DNA from: Aquincolibacterium sp041674705 | Lineage (GTDB): Bacteria; Omnitrophota; Omnitrophia; Omnitrophales; Aquincolibacteriaceae | NCBI GenBank assembly: GCA_041674705.1 | Contig: JBAYVF010000005.1 | Location: 45,149 to 109,148 of the forward strand | Length of the DNA: 64,000 nt | Reading direction: 5' to 3' | Shown here: positions 48,106 through 55,529 of the stretch, piece by piece | How positions within the stretch are numbered: position 1 is the first letter of the stretch | Layout: each line of letters starts with the position of its first letter | The notes under the pieces: model-generated | The model's database searches: none | Told to the model about the DNA's origin: nothing | The model's input: only the letters and a program-made list of their open reading frames with translations | Program-made: the position numbers and the translations under genes

Positions 48106-48510
48106 ATGTCAGAGAATAAAAAATGCCTGCTTGTGATCGATGATGAGGATGATGTCGGCCAAATCATCAAGGAGAAGTTCGAGGCTCTTGGTTATAAGGT
48201 TTTGACCGCGCTTGACGGAGCCGAAGGTTTTCAGAAGACTGAAGAAGGTAAGCCCGACGTAGTGCTTCTGGATATCCGCATCCCGAAAGGCGAAGACGGA
48301 TTGACCTATCTTCGCAAACTTCGCTCGTACCGTCACGATGATCTTCAGGAACAGACTCGTATCCGGAAAACTCCCGTCATCATGCTGACCGGCGCCGGGG
48401 CGACGATGCAGTCGCTTTTTGAGCTTGAGGGGATCAGTGGTTTTATTGAAAAACCTTTTGATCTCGCTAATCTTCAGGGCAAAGTCGAGAACATCCTCCG
48501 GACACGTTAG
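48106..48510 (+). CDS. single-domain response regulator
   Basis: 134-residue receiver domain. The acidic pocket is D12-D13, the phosphorylated aspartate is D56 in VVLLDIRIPKGEDG, and the conserved threonine and lysine are in IMLTGAG and GFIEKPFDLAN. The loop after beta-4 contains an insertion (YRHDDLQEQTRIRKT). No kinase is next to it, so its partner is unknown. Confidence 0.88.
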   Translation: MSENKKCLLVIDDEDDVGQIIKEKFEALGYKVLTALDGAEGFQKTEEGKPDVVLLDIRIPKGEDGLTYLRKLRSYRHDDLQEQTRIRKTPVIMLTGAGATMQSLFELEGISGFIEKPFDLANLQGKVENILRTR

Positions 48511-48577
48511 TTTTCTTTCCCGCCTTATTGTTGATTGCAATTCCTCTTTATCTTCGATATCCTACTTTCGCTTTGCT

Positions 48578-48656
48578 CTAGTTCGGAGTATGGAGTTTGG
48601 AGTTCGGAGTAACATCCTTAGATTTTTTCTCCGAACTCAGGACTCATAACTTCTAG
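48578..48656. repeat. heptad-word inverted repeat, AGTTCGG type, empty form
   Basis: The left arm (48578-48610) contains CTAGTTCGG, AGTATGG, AGTTTGG and AGTTCGG. The right arm (48630-48656) is its imperfect complement starting CTCCGAACTC and ending in CTAG. The loop is about 20 nt. The arms use the same word as the S23 cassette at 4007-4430, but there is no gene in the loop. Confidence 0.72.
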
Positions 48657-48662
48657 CTTAAT

Positions 48663-48719
48663 ACAAGGGCCTATCCAATTCTCTGTAAGAGATTAAAAGG
48701 TTAATTGGATTGGTCCTGT
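48663..48719 (+). repeat. hairpin element upstream of tRNA(CAT)
   Basis: ACAAGGGCC (48663-48671) pairs with GGTCCTGT (48712-48719), and TCCAATT (48674-48680) pairs with AATTGGA (48703-48709). The element resembles 60278-60334 before tRNA-Cys, where the inner stem is CCCAATT/AATTGGG, a compensatory T-A to C-G change. Confidence 0.6.
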
Positions 48720-48748
48720 CGACCATTAAAGAAATAAATAAAAGACAA

Positions 48749-48822
48749 GGGCCTATAGCTCAATCGGTTAGAGCAGAGGACTCATAATCCTTTGGTTGGA
48801 GGTTCGATTCCTCCTGGGCCCA
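48749..48822 (+). tRNA. tRNA with CAT anticodon (Met elongator or lysidine-type Ile2)
   Basis: A complete cloverleaf: acceptor GGGCCTA/TGGGCCC, D-stem GCTC/GAGC, anticodon stem GAGGA/TCCTT with loop CTCATAA (anticodon CAT at 48783-48785), T-stem GGAGG/CCTCC with TTCGATT. The discriminator base is A; the CCA end is not encoded. Sequence alone does not separate elongator Met from Ile2 (CAT read as ATA after lysidine modification). Confidence 0.93.
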
Positions 48823-48966
48823 ATCTTTTTTAGGAAGGCCGAGTCCTGGTTCTCCGCCAAAAATCGTGGCGAGACCCGTCCACAAAGCTTCGAAACATCC
48901 GTACGATTTTTGAGACGAACCTCGCCAAGCTTTGTGGCGGGGAGTCCAGGTGGGCCAAGTTCTTTC
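48823..48966. other. non-coding stretch with long inverted repeat after the tRNA
   Basis: I see no credible gene here. CCACAAAGCTT (48880-48890) is exactly complementary to AAGCTTTGTGG (48927-48937), and GGAGTCCAGG at 48940 echoes GAGTCCTGG at 48841. Both directions have open frames that continue into the tRNA, which argues against coding. It may be a decayed element. Confidence 0.35.
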
Positions 48967-48996
48967 TTGACAGTTCTCGCAGGTGAAAAGTAGACT
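48967..48996 (+). promoter_or_regulatory. promoter of the TPR lipoprotein gene
   Basis: TTGACA at 48967-48972, an 18-bp spacer and TAGACT at 48991-48996, about 40 bases before the ATG at 49039. Confidence 0.6.
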
Positions 48997-49038
48997 TGGG
49001 CGTACATTGCTATTCGCCAGATAATGAAGGGGCCTTTT

Positions 49039-49392
49039 ATGAAAAAGATGAAACTTTGGGCGGTGGGGGCACTCTTAAGCGTACTGTTTGCTTCGTGCGC
49101 GTTCCATTCTTCGAAGCATTCTTTCGGACCTTATTCCGCTGCCGAAACTTTTTACAGCAAGGGGAATTATCCCAAAGCGATCGAAAAGTATCAAGAATAT
49201 CTGGCCGAAAATCCCAAGGGAAATCTGGCTGCGACGGCCGAGTACTATGTTGCGAAAAGCTACGCCGCATCCGGAAATCCGGACAGAGCTCGCGAGAGTT
49301 TTGAACGGGTCCTGAAGACATTCCCCGGGACGAGTTGGGCTGCGTTTTCAAAGGAACAACTGGAAGCTTTGGATGGTGTCACGAAAGTTTAA
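49039..49392 (+). CDS. small TPR-repeat lipoprotein (BamD/YbgF-like)
   Basis: A 117-residue lipoprotein. The signal peptide MKKMKLWAVGALLSVLFASC ends in the lipobox LFASC, with the lipidated cysteine at residue 20. The mature part has two TPR-like units: AETFYSKGNYPKAIEKYQEY and AEYYVAKSYAASGNPDRARE followed by SFERVLKTFPG. Similar small TPR lipoproteins take part in outer-membrane assembly or Tol-Pal functions, but no neighbour supports a specific role. ATG 49039 follows AAGGGG; the upstream ATG at 49024 is less likely. Confidence 0.85.
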   Translation: MKKMKLWAVGALLSVLFASCAFHSSKHSFGPYSAAETFYSKGNYPKAIEKYQEYLAENPKGNLAATAEYYVAKSYAASGNPDRARESFERVLKTFPGTSWAAFSKEQLEALDGVTKV

Positions 49393-49432
49393 CGGTTTCA
49401 TTTTTTTGTTCTTTGATTGGAAAATGGGTTTT

Positions 49433-49923
49433 TGAGAAGGTCTTCTCGGATGACCGCGCACAGATGACGAGAGACGGGAAACGTCCTGTCCAACCGCTGT
49501 GGGAGGAAAGTCCGAGCTTCACAGGGCATCGTAGTGGGTAACGCCCACCCCCCCGTCGCTTTGCTTCGCAAAGCGAAGCAGCGGGGGCGGATTAGAGCCA
49601 CAGAGACGAGTTCTGCTTCGCCTTGTCCGTAAGGGCAAGGCTACGCAGGAATGAATCCCTCTAGCAATAGGGGGCTAGTTCCTGCGAAACGCCGCCGTTA
49701 AGGACGGCGTGGAGCAGAAGTGAAACGCGGCAATCTCTACGTGAAGAAAGGCTAAACAGGGTGAGGAGCGAAAGCGGGAACTGCCCGTTCCTAGATCGCC
49801 GCAAGGCGGGAACCTTACCGGGTCAGCCGACCGAGGCCGTCAGTAATGACGGCCCTAGATAGATGGTCATCCATTACCCGCAAGGGTGAGGACAGAACTC
49901 GGCTTACAGGGAAGACCTTCTCA
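49433..49923 (+). ncRNA. rnpB: RNase P RNA (type A-like), enlarged
   Basis: Catalytic RNA that matures tRNA 5' ends. Both ends pair in P1: TGAGAAGGTCTTC (49433-49445) with GAAGACCTTCTCA (49911-49923). The conserved core segments are GAGGAAAGTCCGAGCTTCAC with CAGGGC near 49503, and GAGGACAGAACTCGGCTTAC with AGG near 49888, followed by a T-run to 49930. At about 491 nt it is longer than usual (350-420). Extra length comes from expanded stems between about 49550 and 49720, including a G/C-rich hairpin CGCTTTG...CAAAGCG. Confidence 0.95.
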
Positions 49924-49938
49924 TTTTTTTTACCGGAC

Positions 49939-49967
49939 TTGACAAAAAGCGAACAAACGAGTAGCTT
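49939..49967 (+). promoter_or_regulatory. promoter of the pyr operon
   Basis: TTGACA at 49939-49944, a 17-bp spacer and TAGCTT at 49962-49967, immediately after the rnpB terminator. It would drive a leader of about 185 nt before pyrR. Confidence 0.6.
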
Positions 49968-49994
49968 TTGCACAAGCAGATACGATTCGAACTC

Positions 49995-50092
49995 CTTTTA
50001 AGACGGCGCGGGACGCCGACAAAGGTGGAAAAAATGGAATACAGGACGGAACTCAATAATGACCCTGCACAGACGTGCGGGGTATTTTTTTG
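49995..50092 (+). promoter_or_regulatory. pyr leader with terminator, candidate PyrR attenuator
   Basis: A hairpin with lower stem CCTTT/AAAGG, internal loop, and upper stem GGCG/CGCC lies at about 49995-50026; it has the general shape of a PyrR-binding anti-antiterminator, though the loop sequence differs from the known consensus. It is followed by an intrinsic terminator, CCCTGCAC/GTGCGGGG with TATTTTTTT (50062-50091). A further hairpin GCCCGCCA/TGGCGGGC stands at about 50096-50120. pyrR is the first gene of the operon, which fits autoregulation by attenuation. Confidence 0.5.
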
Positions 50093-50158
50093 CCTGCCCG
50101 CCACTCAAACACTGGCGGGCCTACCTGCCGACGCTTTCGTGTCAGGCCCGGAGTTTTT

Positions 50159-50707
50159 ATGACCCCCTCGGAAAAACAGGTCCTTGATGAGGGAGGGATC
50201 GAACGGGCGCTTGCTCGTATCGCCCATGAGATCGTCGAACGCAATCAGGGAATGGCGAATCTTACCCTGGTCGGTATTCGCAGCCGCGGTGTTTTCCTCG
50301 CTGAGCGGCTCCAAAAAAAACTTTTTGAGATCGAAAAGAAAGAGATCCCCATCGGTATCCTCGATATCACCCTTTATCGTGATGATCTTGGGGAAATCGG
50401 TCCCAAAGCCGAGCTTCATGAAACGAATATTCCGTTCGATCTCAGCACCAAGATTGTGATCTTGGTCGATGATGTGCTTTTCACGGGACGAACGATCCGG
50501 GCCGCCCTGGACGGGCTGATCGATTTCGGACGACCCAAGGCCATTCAGCTGGCGGTGCTCGTGGATCGCGGGCATCGGGAATTGCCTATCAAAGCCGACT
50601 ACGTGGGCAAGAACGTTCCGACCGCATTCCAGGACAAGGTTATTATCCGATTGAAAGAAACGGAAGGGAAAGACGAAGCCGTGATCTCCGGAGGGGGCAA
50701 ACCATGA
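50159..50707 (+). CDS. pyrR: PyrR bifunctional regulator / uracil phosphoribosyltransferase
   Basis: RNA-binding attenuation protein of the pyrimidine operon with phosphoribosyltransferase fold. 182 residues. The PRPP-binding loop is VILVDDVLFTGRTIRAALDG near residue 95, preceded by GIRSRGVFLAERLQKKL and followed by LAVLVDRGHRELPIKADYVG and KNVPT. ATG 50159 is preferred; the frame open from 50075 starts inside the terminator. Its stop overlaps pyrB. The upstream leader is a candidate target. Confidence 0.93.
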   Translation: MTPSEKQVLDEGGIERALARIAHEIVERNQGMANLTLVGIRSRGVFLAERLQKKLFEIEKKEIPIGILDITLYRDDLGEIGPKAELHETNIPFDLSTKIVILVDDVLFTGRTIRAALDGLIDFGRPKAIQLAVLVDRGHRELPIKADYVGKNVPTAFQDKVIIRLKETEGKDEAVISGGGKP

Positions 50708-51654
50708 CACAGAACGGCAAACTCAAGTGGAACCGGAAGGATCTTCTCGGACTGCGCGATCTTTCCGCCGAGGAGATCACGTTGATCCTGGATACCGCAA
50801 AATCCTTCAGCGAAGTATCCCAGCGGGAGGTCAAGAAAGTTCCGGTCATGCGCGGCAAAACCGTGGTGAACCTTTTCCTGGAACCCAGCACCCGGACGCG
50901 GGTGTCTTTCGAACTTGCGGAAAAACGTTTGAGCGCCGACACCATCAGCATGCAAAGCGCCGGCTCTAGCATGACCAAAGGCGAATCCTTGTGGGACACG
51001 ATCGCCAATATTGAAGCTCTCAAAGTCGATATTATCGTGATGCGGCACGGTTCCTCGGGGGCACCGCATCGCGTCTCAAATTACACGAAGTGCGGGATCG
51101 TAAATGCGGGGGATGGTATTAACGAGCATCCCACGCAAGGCCTTCTGGATATGTTCACGCTTCGCGAGATCAAGGGGAAGATCAAGGGCCTCAAGGTGGT
51201 TTTTGTCGGGGATATTCTGCACTCCCGGGTGGCACGGTCGAATATCTGGGGGCTGACAAAACTTGGGGCGGAAGTGGTTCTGTGCGGTCCCAAGACGCTC
51301 ATTCCTTGGGGGTTTGAGGAACTCGGCGTAAAAGTCATTCATGATGTGAAGAAAGCGATCGATGGCGCGGACGCGGTGACACTTCTCCGGATCCAGATGG
51401 AGCGGCAGAACGAGACACTGTTCCCGAGTATCCGCGAATATGCGAGCACCTTCGGGATGAATACCGAGCTCTTTAAATGCGCCAAGCCCGACGCGATCCT
51501 GATGCACCCGGGGCCGGTGAATCGCGGCGTCGAAATTGAAAGCGCGCTTGCCGATAGCCCGCAGTCTTATATCCTCAAACAGGTCACCAACGGGATCGCG
51601 GTCCGCATGGCGGTCCTTTATCTCTTGAGCGGAGCCATGAAAAATGAAAAATAA
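50704..51654 (+). CDS. pyrB: aspartate carbamoyltransferase catalytic subunit
   Basis: Condenses carbamoyl phosphate and aspartate. 316 residues. The carbamoyl-phosphate site is in FLEPSTRTRVSFELAEKRLS near residue 60, then HGSSGAPHRVSN, and the signature HPTQGLLDMFTLREIKG. The aspartate region is HPGPVNRGVEIE. It overlaps pyrR by four bases and pyrC by 11, so the operon is tightly packed. No regulatory chain gene (pyrI) is present in this window. Confidence 0.96.
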   Translation: MTQNGKLKWNRKDLLGLRDLSAEEITLILDTAKSFSEVSQREVKKVPVMRGKTVVNLFLEPSTRTRVSFELAEKRLSADTISMQSAGSSMTKGESLWDTIANIEALKVDIIVMRHGSSGAPHRVSNYTKCGIVNAGDGINEHPTQGLLDMFTLREIKGKIKGLKVVFVGDILHSRVARSNIWGLTKLGAEVVLCGPKTLIPWGFEELGVKVIHDVKKAIDGADAVTLLRIQMERQNETLFPSIREYASTFGMNTELFKCAKPDAILMHPGPVNRGVEIESALADSPQSYILKQVTNGIAVRMAVLYLLSGAMKNEK

Positions 51655-52945
51655 ACTGAACGGACAATCCGTCAAGAATCTGATCATCCGGAATGCTCAC
51701 ATCGTGGATCCTGCCAACAAGATCGATGAAGTGATGGATCTTCACATCAAAAGTCACCGGATCGTAAAATGGGGCAAGGATCTCGCGGCGGAAGAGGCGG
51801 AGATCCTGGATGCCAAAAAGCTCCATCTCTTGCCGGGCCTCGTGGATCTGCATGTTCACTTCCGCGAGCCGGGTTACGAGCACAAAGAAACGATCGAAAC
51901 AGGAGCCCAAGCGGCCATCGCGGGCGGTTTTGTGGCCTGTGTGACCATGCCGAATACGAAGCCCGCCTGCGATAATGCGCAGGTTGTGAAGTATCAAATG
52001 GAACGCGCGAACGTTCTCAACTTTAATATTTTCCCCTCCGGAACGCTGACGCAGGGACGGGAAGGCAAGAAGATCTCGGAGATGGCCGAGATGAAGGCCG
52101 CGGGAGCTGTGGCTGTGACCGATGACGGTGGATGGGTGGTGGATTCCGGGGTGGCGCGCCGGGCTTATGAATATGCCGCGACGTACGGACTCCCGATCAT
52201 GTCGCATGCCGAGGATCATTCGATCAGCGTCAATGGCGTGATGAACGAAGGGATTGTTTCCTCGAAGCTGGGACTTCGGGGTGCTCCGAATGCGGCGGAA
52301 GACATTGCCACGGCGCGCGACATTGAACTGGTCCGGCTCATCAAGTGCCAGCTTCACTTCCAGCACGTTTCAACCCGCGGGGCTGTGGATATGATCCGGC
52401 GCGCGAAAGCGGAAGGGTTGCCGATCACTGCGGAAGCGACGCCGCATCACATCGCGCTCACCGACGAAGAATTCGTGAAGTACGATACCTTTTATAAAAT
52501 GAATCCGCCGCTCCGGACCGAGAAGGACCGGGAGGCGATCCTCCGGGGTCTTGAAGATGGCACGATCGATGCGATCGCGACGGACCACGCGCCCCACGCC
52601 CTCGAAGAGAAGGACCGGGATATCGAAGTGGCCCCGTTCGGTGCGATCGGACTGGAATCGGCCTTCGGGGTGATCATGACCGAACTTTTTCATGGCCGGA
52701 AATGGAAGCTGGAAGATATTGTGAAGAAGATGAGCCTGACGCCCGCGGAGATCCTGAAAAAATCGAATTTCGGGCGGCTCAAGACCGGAGAACAGGCGAA
52801 TTTTATCCTGGTGGATGTGGAGAAGGACTGGGTTTTTTCGGAAGAGGATGTTCATTCGAAATCCCTGAATTCCTGCTTCTACGGCAAGAAGCTCAAAGGC
52901 AAGGTCCTGCATACTTTCGTGAAAGGTTATCAATACGCTCTCTAA
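51644..52945 (+). CDS. pyrC: dihydroorotase
   Basis: Cyclises carbamoyl aspartate to dihydroorotate. 433 residues, type I amidohydrolase. The metal motif is in VDLHVHFREPGYEHKETIET near residue 67, with CVTMPNTKPACDN, HAEDHS near the third ligand, and ATPHHIALTDEEF, and the catalytic aspartate segment AIATDHAPHALEEK. All zinc ligands expected for an active enzyme are visible, so this is not a pseudo-dihydroorotase. Start ATG 51644 overlaps pyrB. Confidence 0.95.
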   Translation: MKNKLNGQSVKNLIIRNAHIVDPANKIDEVMDLHIKSHRIVKWGKDLAAEEAEILDAKKLHLLPGLVDLHVHFREPGYEHKETIETGAQAAIAGGFVACVTMPNTKPACDNAQVVKYQMERANVLNFNIFPSGTLTQGREGKKISEMAEMKAAGAVAVTDDGGWVVDSGVARRAYEYAATYGLPIMSHAEDHSISVNGVMNEGIVSSKLGLRGAPNAAEDIATARDIELVRLIKCQLHFQHVSTRGAVDMIRRAKAEGLPITAEATPHHIALTDEEFVKYDTFYKMNPPLRTEKDREAILRGLEDGTIDAIATDHAPHALEEKDRDIEVAPFGAIGLESAFGVIMTELFHGRKWKLEDIVKKMSLTPAEILKKSNFGRLKTGEQANFILVDVEKDWVFSEEDVHSKSLNSCFYGKKLKGKVLHTFVKGYQYAL

Positions 52946-52960
52946 AGCGCTTGAGGAAAA

Positions 52961-53731
52961 ATGAAAACAAAAAAGTACGACGAAGAGGCTCTTCTTCTCG
53001 AGAATAAAAAGGTTAATGGTAAATATTTCAAGCTGGCCTTTCGTTCTCAGAATCTTTGTAAGAAGATCAAGCCCGGGCAGTTCCTCCACGTTCGCGTCAA
53101 TCAGGGGCAGGATCCCTACCTGAGACGCCCGTTCAGCTACTTCCGGGTTTCGCCCGGCAGGGTGGAGATCCTCTATGAAGTTCTGGGACGCGGCACCTCG
53201 ATTCTTTCCGGCAAGAAAAAAGGAGATGCTCTGAAAGTGATGGGGCCGCTCGGAAATGCTTTTACCGAAAAACTCGGCAAAAAGAAGCGGATCCTGGTCG
53301 CGGGCGGAGTGGGTGTCCCGCCACTTGTTTTTCTTGCCGAACAATATCCCACGGAATATCTTCTGATCGGCACAAAGTCCAAGGCTGAGCTTCTGCCGAA
53401 GTCCGAATTGAAGAAAGTCCGCGCCAAGGTCCTTTGCACTACGGAGGATGGCTCGTACGGCACAAAAGGTCGCGTAACCTTGCTGCTTGAAAAGATCCTG
53501 AAAGACCAGCACCCCGAAGAATTTTTTATCCAGACCTGCGGGCCCAAGCCCATGATGGAAGCTGTGATCACGCTTGCCCGAAAATACGGCGTCGATGGCG
53601 AAGCCTCCTGGGATGAGAGTATGGCCTGCGGCGTCGGGGCGTGTTTGGGGTGTATGGTCAAAACAAAAGACGGCTTGAAACGGGCCTGCGCGGATGGGCC
53701 GGTATTTCAATTTAAGGATCTCAAACTGTGA
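52961..53731 (+). CDS. pyrK: dihydroorotate dehydrogenase electron transfer subunit
   Basis: Flavin and Fe-S subunit that links class 1B dihydroorotate dehydrogenase to NAD. 256 residues. The FAD-binding motif is LRRPFSYFRVSPGRVEILYE, followed by the NAD region VAGGVGVPPLVFLAEQYPTE, and the 2Fe-2S cluster is in SMACGVGACLGCMVKTKDG with a fourth cysteine in RACADG. The stop overlaps the GTG of pyrD. The pairing with pyrD confirms the 1B type enzyme. Confidence 0.93.
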   Translation: MKTKKYDEEALLLENKKVNGKYFKLAFRSQNLCKKIKPGQFLHVRVNQGQDPYLRRPFSYFRVSPGRVEILYEVLGRGTSILSGKKKGDALKVMGPLGNAFTEKLGKKKRILVAGGVGVPPLVFLAEQYPTEYLLIGTKSKAELLPKSELKKVRAKVLCTTEDGSYGTKGRVTLLLEKILKDQHPEEFFIQTCGPKPMMEAVITLARKYGVDGEASWDESMACGVGACLGCMVKTKDGLKRACADGPVFQFKDLKL

Positions 53732-54675
53732 AAGTCGATCTGACGACCCGGATCAAAAGCCTGACGCTCAAAAATCCTATCACGGTGGCTTCCGGGACTT
53801 TCGGCACCACGGATGAATATGCCGGGTATGTGGATGCGAGGAAGCTTGGGGCGATCATCACGAAAACCATTACCGTGAAAGCGCGTGCCGGCAATCCCAT
53901 GCCGCGGATCTGTGAAACCTCATCGGGGATGCTCAACGCGATCGGGCTTCAGAATAAAGGCCTTGAGGATTTCATCGAGCACAAGATCCCTTATTTCAAG
54001 AAACTTGGCGTGCCCCTCATCGTCAGCATCGCGGGAGAATCCGCGGAGGAATTTGGGAAGCTTGCCAAGACATTTGACGGGATGAAAGATGTCGTGAAAG
54101 CGCTTGAGGTGAATCTTTCTTGTCCGAACGTGGAGGCCGCCGGAGTGGGCGGCATGAAAAAGCAGGAACGCATTGCGGACGCGGTTAAAGCGGTCCGGGG
54201 TCAGACGAACCTTCTTGCTTTCGCGAAGATCTCTCCCGAACTCGGGGATGTGCTTGAGATCGCCGGAAAAGTTCTGGCGCAGGGAATGGACGGGATCAGT
54301 TTGATCAATACGTTGCGCGGGATGGCGGTGGATCTCCGGACGCGGAGTTCCAGGATCGCGAAGGATTTCGGGGGGCTGAGCGGCCCAGCGATCAAACCGG
54401 TCGCGCTTCGCTATGTCTATCAGGTCAAAAAGGAATTTCAAGTGCCGGTCATTGCCTCCGGCGGCATCTCGAACGCCCAGGACGCCCTGGAATTCCTGAT
54501 CGTAGGAGCGGATCTCTTGGCGATCGGCACGGCAAATTTCGTGGAGCCGCAAGCGACACTTCAAATTCTGAAAGGGATCGAAGATTTCTGCAAAAAAGAA
54601 AAGATCCGGGGGCTCGACGATCTTCGGGGTAGTTACGAACCTGCCGGAGAAAAAGGGGAAGGATGCAACCGATGA
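53728..54675 (+). CDS. pyrD: dihydroorotate dehydrogenase catalytic subunit, class 1B
   Basis: Oxidises dihydroorotate to orotate. 315 residues. FMN-binding features include NPITVASGTFGTTDEYAGYV, the GLQNKGLEDFIEH segment, EVNLSCPNVEAAGVG with the catalytic cysteine, KISPELGDVLEIA, and GGISNAQDALEFLIVGADLL. It starts at GTG 53728, overlapping pyrK. The C-terminus runs into pyrF. Confidence 0.95.
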   Translation: MKVDLTTRIKSLTLKNPITVASGTFGTTDEYAGYVDARKLGAIITKTITVKARAGNPMPRICETSSGMLNAIGLQNKGLEDFIEHKIPYFKKLGVPLIVSIAGESAEEFGKLAKTFDGMKDVVKALEVNLSCPNVEAAGVGGMKKQERIADAVKAVRGQTNLLAFAKISPELGDVLEIAGKVLAQGMDGISLINTLRGMAVDLRTRSSRIAKDFGGLSGPAIKPVALRYVYQVKKEFQVPVIASGGISNAQDALEFLIVGADLLAIGTANFVEPQATLQILKGIEDFCKKEKIRGLDDLRGSYEPAGEKGEGCNR

Positions 54676-55397
54676 GCACTGTTGATCCAAAAGATCGTTT
54701 GATCGTGGCGCTTGATGCGCCGACGCTTGAAGTGGCCGAGCAGTGGCTGATCGAACTTAAGGGCGTGGTTCATTATTACAAAGTCGGCCTGGAACTTTTT
54801 ACGGCGCATAGCTGGAAGGCCGTGAATCTGGTGAAAAATTACGGCGGCAAGGTTTTTCTCGATCTTAAGCTCCATGATATCCCGAACACCGTGAGCCGGA
54901 CGCTGGCGTCTGTGTGCGAGCATGAAGTGGACCTCGTGAATGTCCATGCCTTGGGCGGATTTGAAATGATGAAAGCTGCCCGCGAAGCGGTGGACAAATA
55001 TTCTTCGGGGCGCGTAATCAAACCGAAACTGATCGCTGTCACGATCCTCACGAGCCATAGCCAGGAGACCTTGAAGAAAGATCTTTGTATCAAGAAGAAC
55101 GTCAAAGATGAAGTGATCCATTTGGCAGGTCTCGCCCAAAAAGCCGGGCTCGATGGCGTGGTCTGTTCTCCCCAGGAGACTGCTTGGGTCCGGAAAAAAT
55201 GTGGCAAGGATTTTGTGATCGTGACCCCGGGCGTCCGTCCCGTTGGCGCAGCCCTAGGGGACCAGAAAAGAATTGAGACCCCCGAAAAGGCCATCAAGAG
55301 CGGCGCCAGTTATATTGTCGTCGGCCGCCCCATCACCCAAGCCGAAAATCCAAAAAAAACCGCACTTGAGATACTCAGCTCCATAGCTTCTTCCTGA
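54672..55397 (+). CDS. pyrF: orotidine 5'-phosphate decarboxylase
   Basis: Last step of UMP synthesis. About 241 residues, TIM barrel. RLIVALDAPTLEVAEQWL at the N-terminus, the catalytic Asp-Lys array in GKVFLDLKLHDIPNTVSRTL, and TPGVRPVGAALGDQKRIETP and VVGRPITQAENPKKTA near the C-terminus. ATG 54672 overlaps the pyrD stop; an upstream ATG at 54663 is also possible. pyrE and the carA/carB genes are not in this window. Confidence 0.94.
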   Translation: MSTVDPKDRLIVALDAPTLEVAEQWLIELKGVVHYYKVGLELFTAHSWKAVNLVKNYGGKVFLDLKLHDIPNTVSRTLASVCEHEVDLVNVHALGGFEMMKAAREAVDKYSSGRVIKPKLIAVTILTSHSQETLKKDLCIKKNVKDEVIHLAGLAQKAGLDGVVCSPQETAWVRKKCGKDFVIVTPGVRPVGAALGDQKRIETPEKAIKSGASYIVVGRPITQAENPKKTALEILSSIASS

Positions 55398-55458
55398 CCC
55401 TATAAAACATAACCTGTTATAAATAAAGAGCTTATAGAAACAGCCGCCACGGTTTCCC

Positions 55459-55486
55459 TTGACAGCAGAACGGAAACTTTTATAAT
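55459..55486 (+). promoter_or_regulatory. consensus promoter of the yicC-gmk-rpoZ-coaC-coaB operon
   Basis: TTGACA at 55459-55464 and TATAAT at 55481-55486, both perfect, with a 16-bp spacer, 44 bases before the yicC start. Confidence 0.9.
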
Positions 55487-55529
55487 ACGCGCTCCACATG
55501 CCCAATAACTTTCCTGAGATTCCATCATT

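Noticed and set aside
48796..48993. Small plus-strand ORF starting inside the tRNA
   Set aside because: It begins within the T-arm of the tRNA, has no ribosome binding site and no recognisable sequence.
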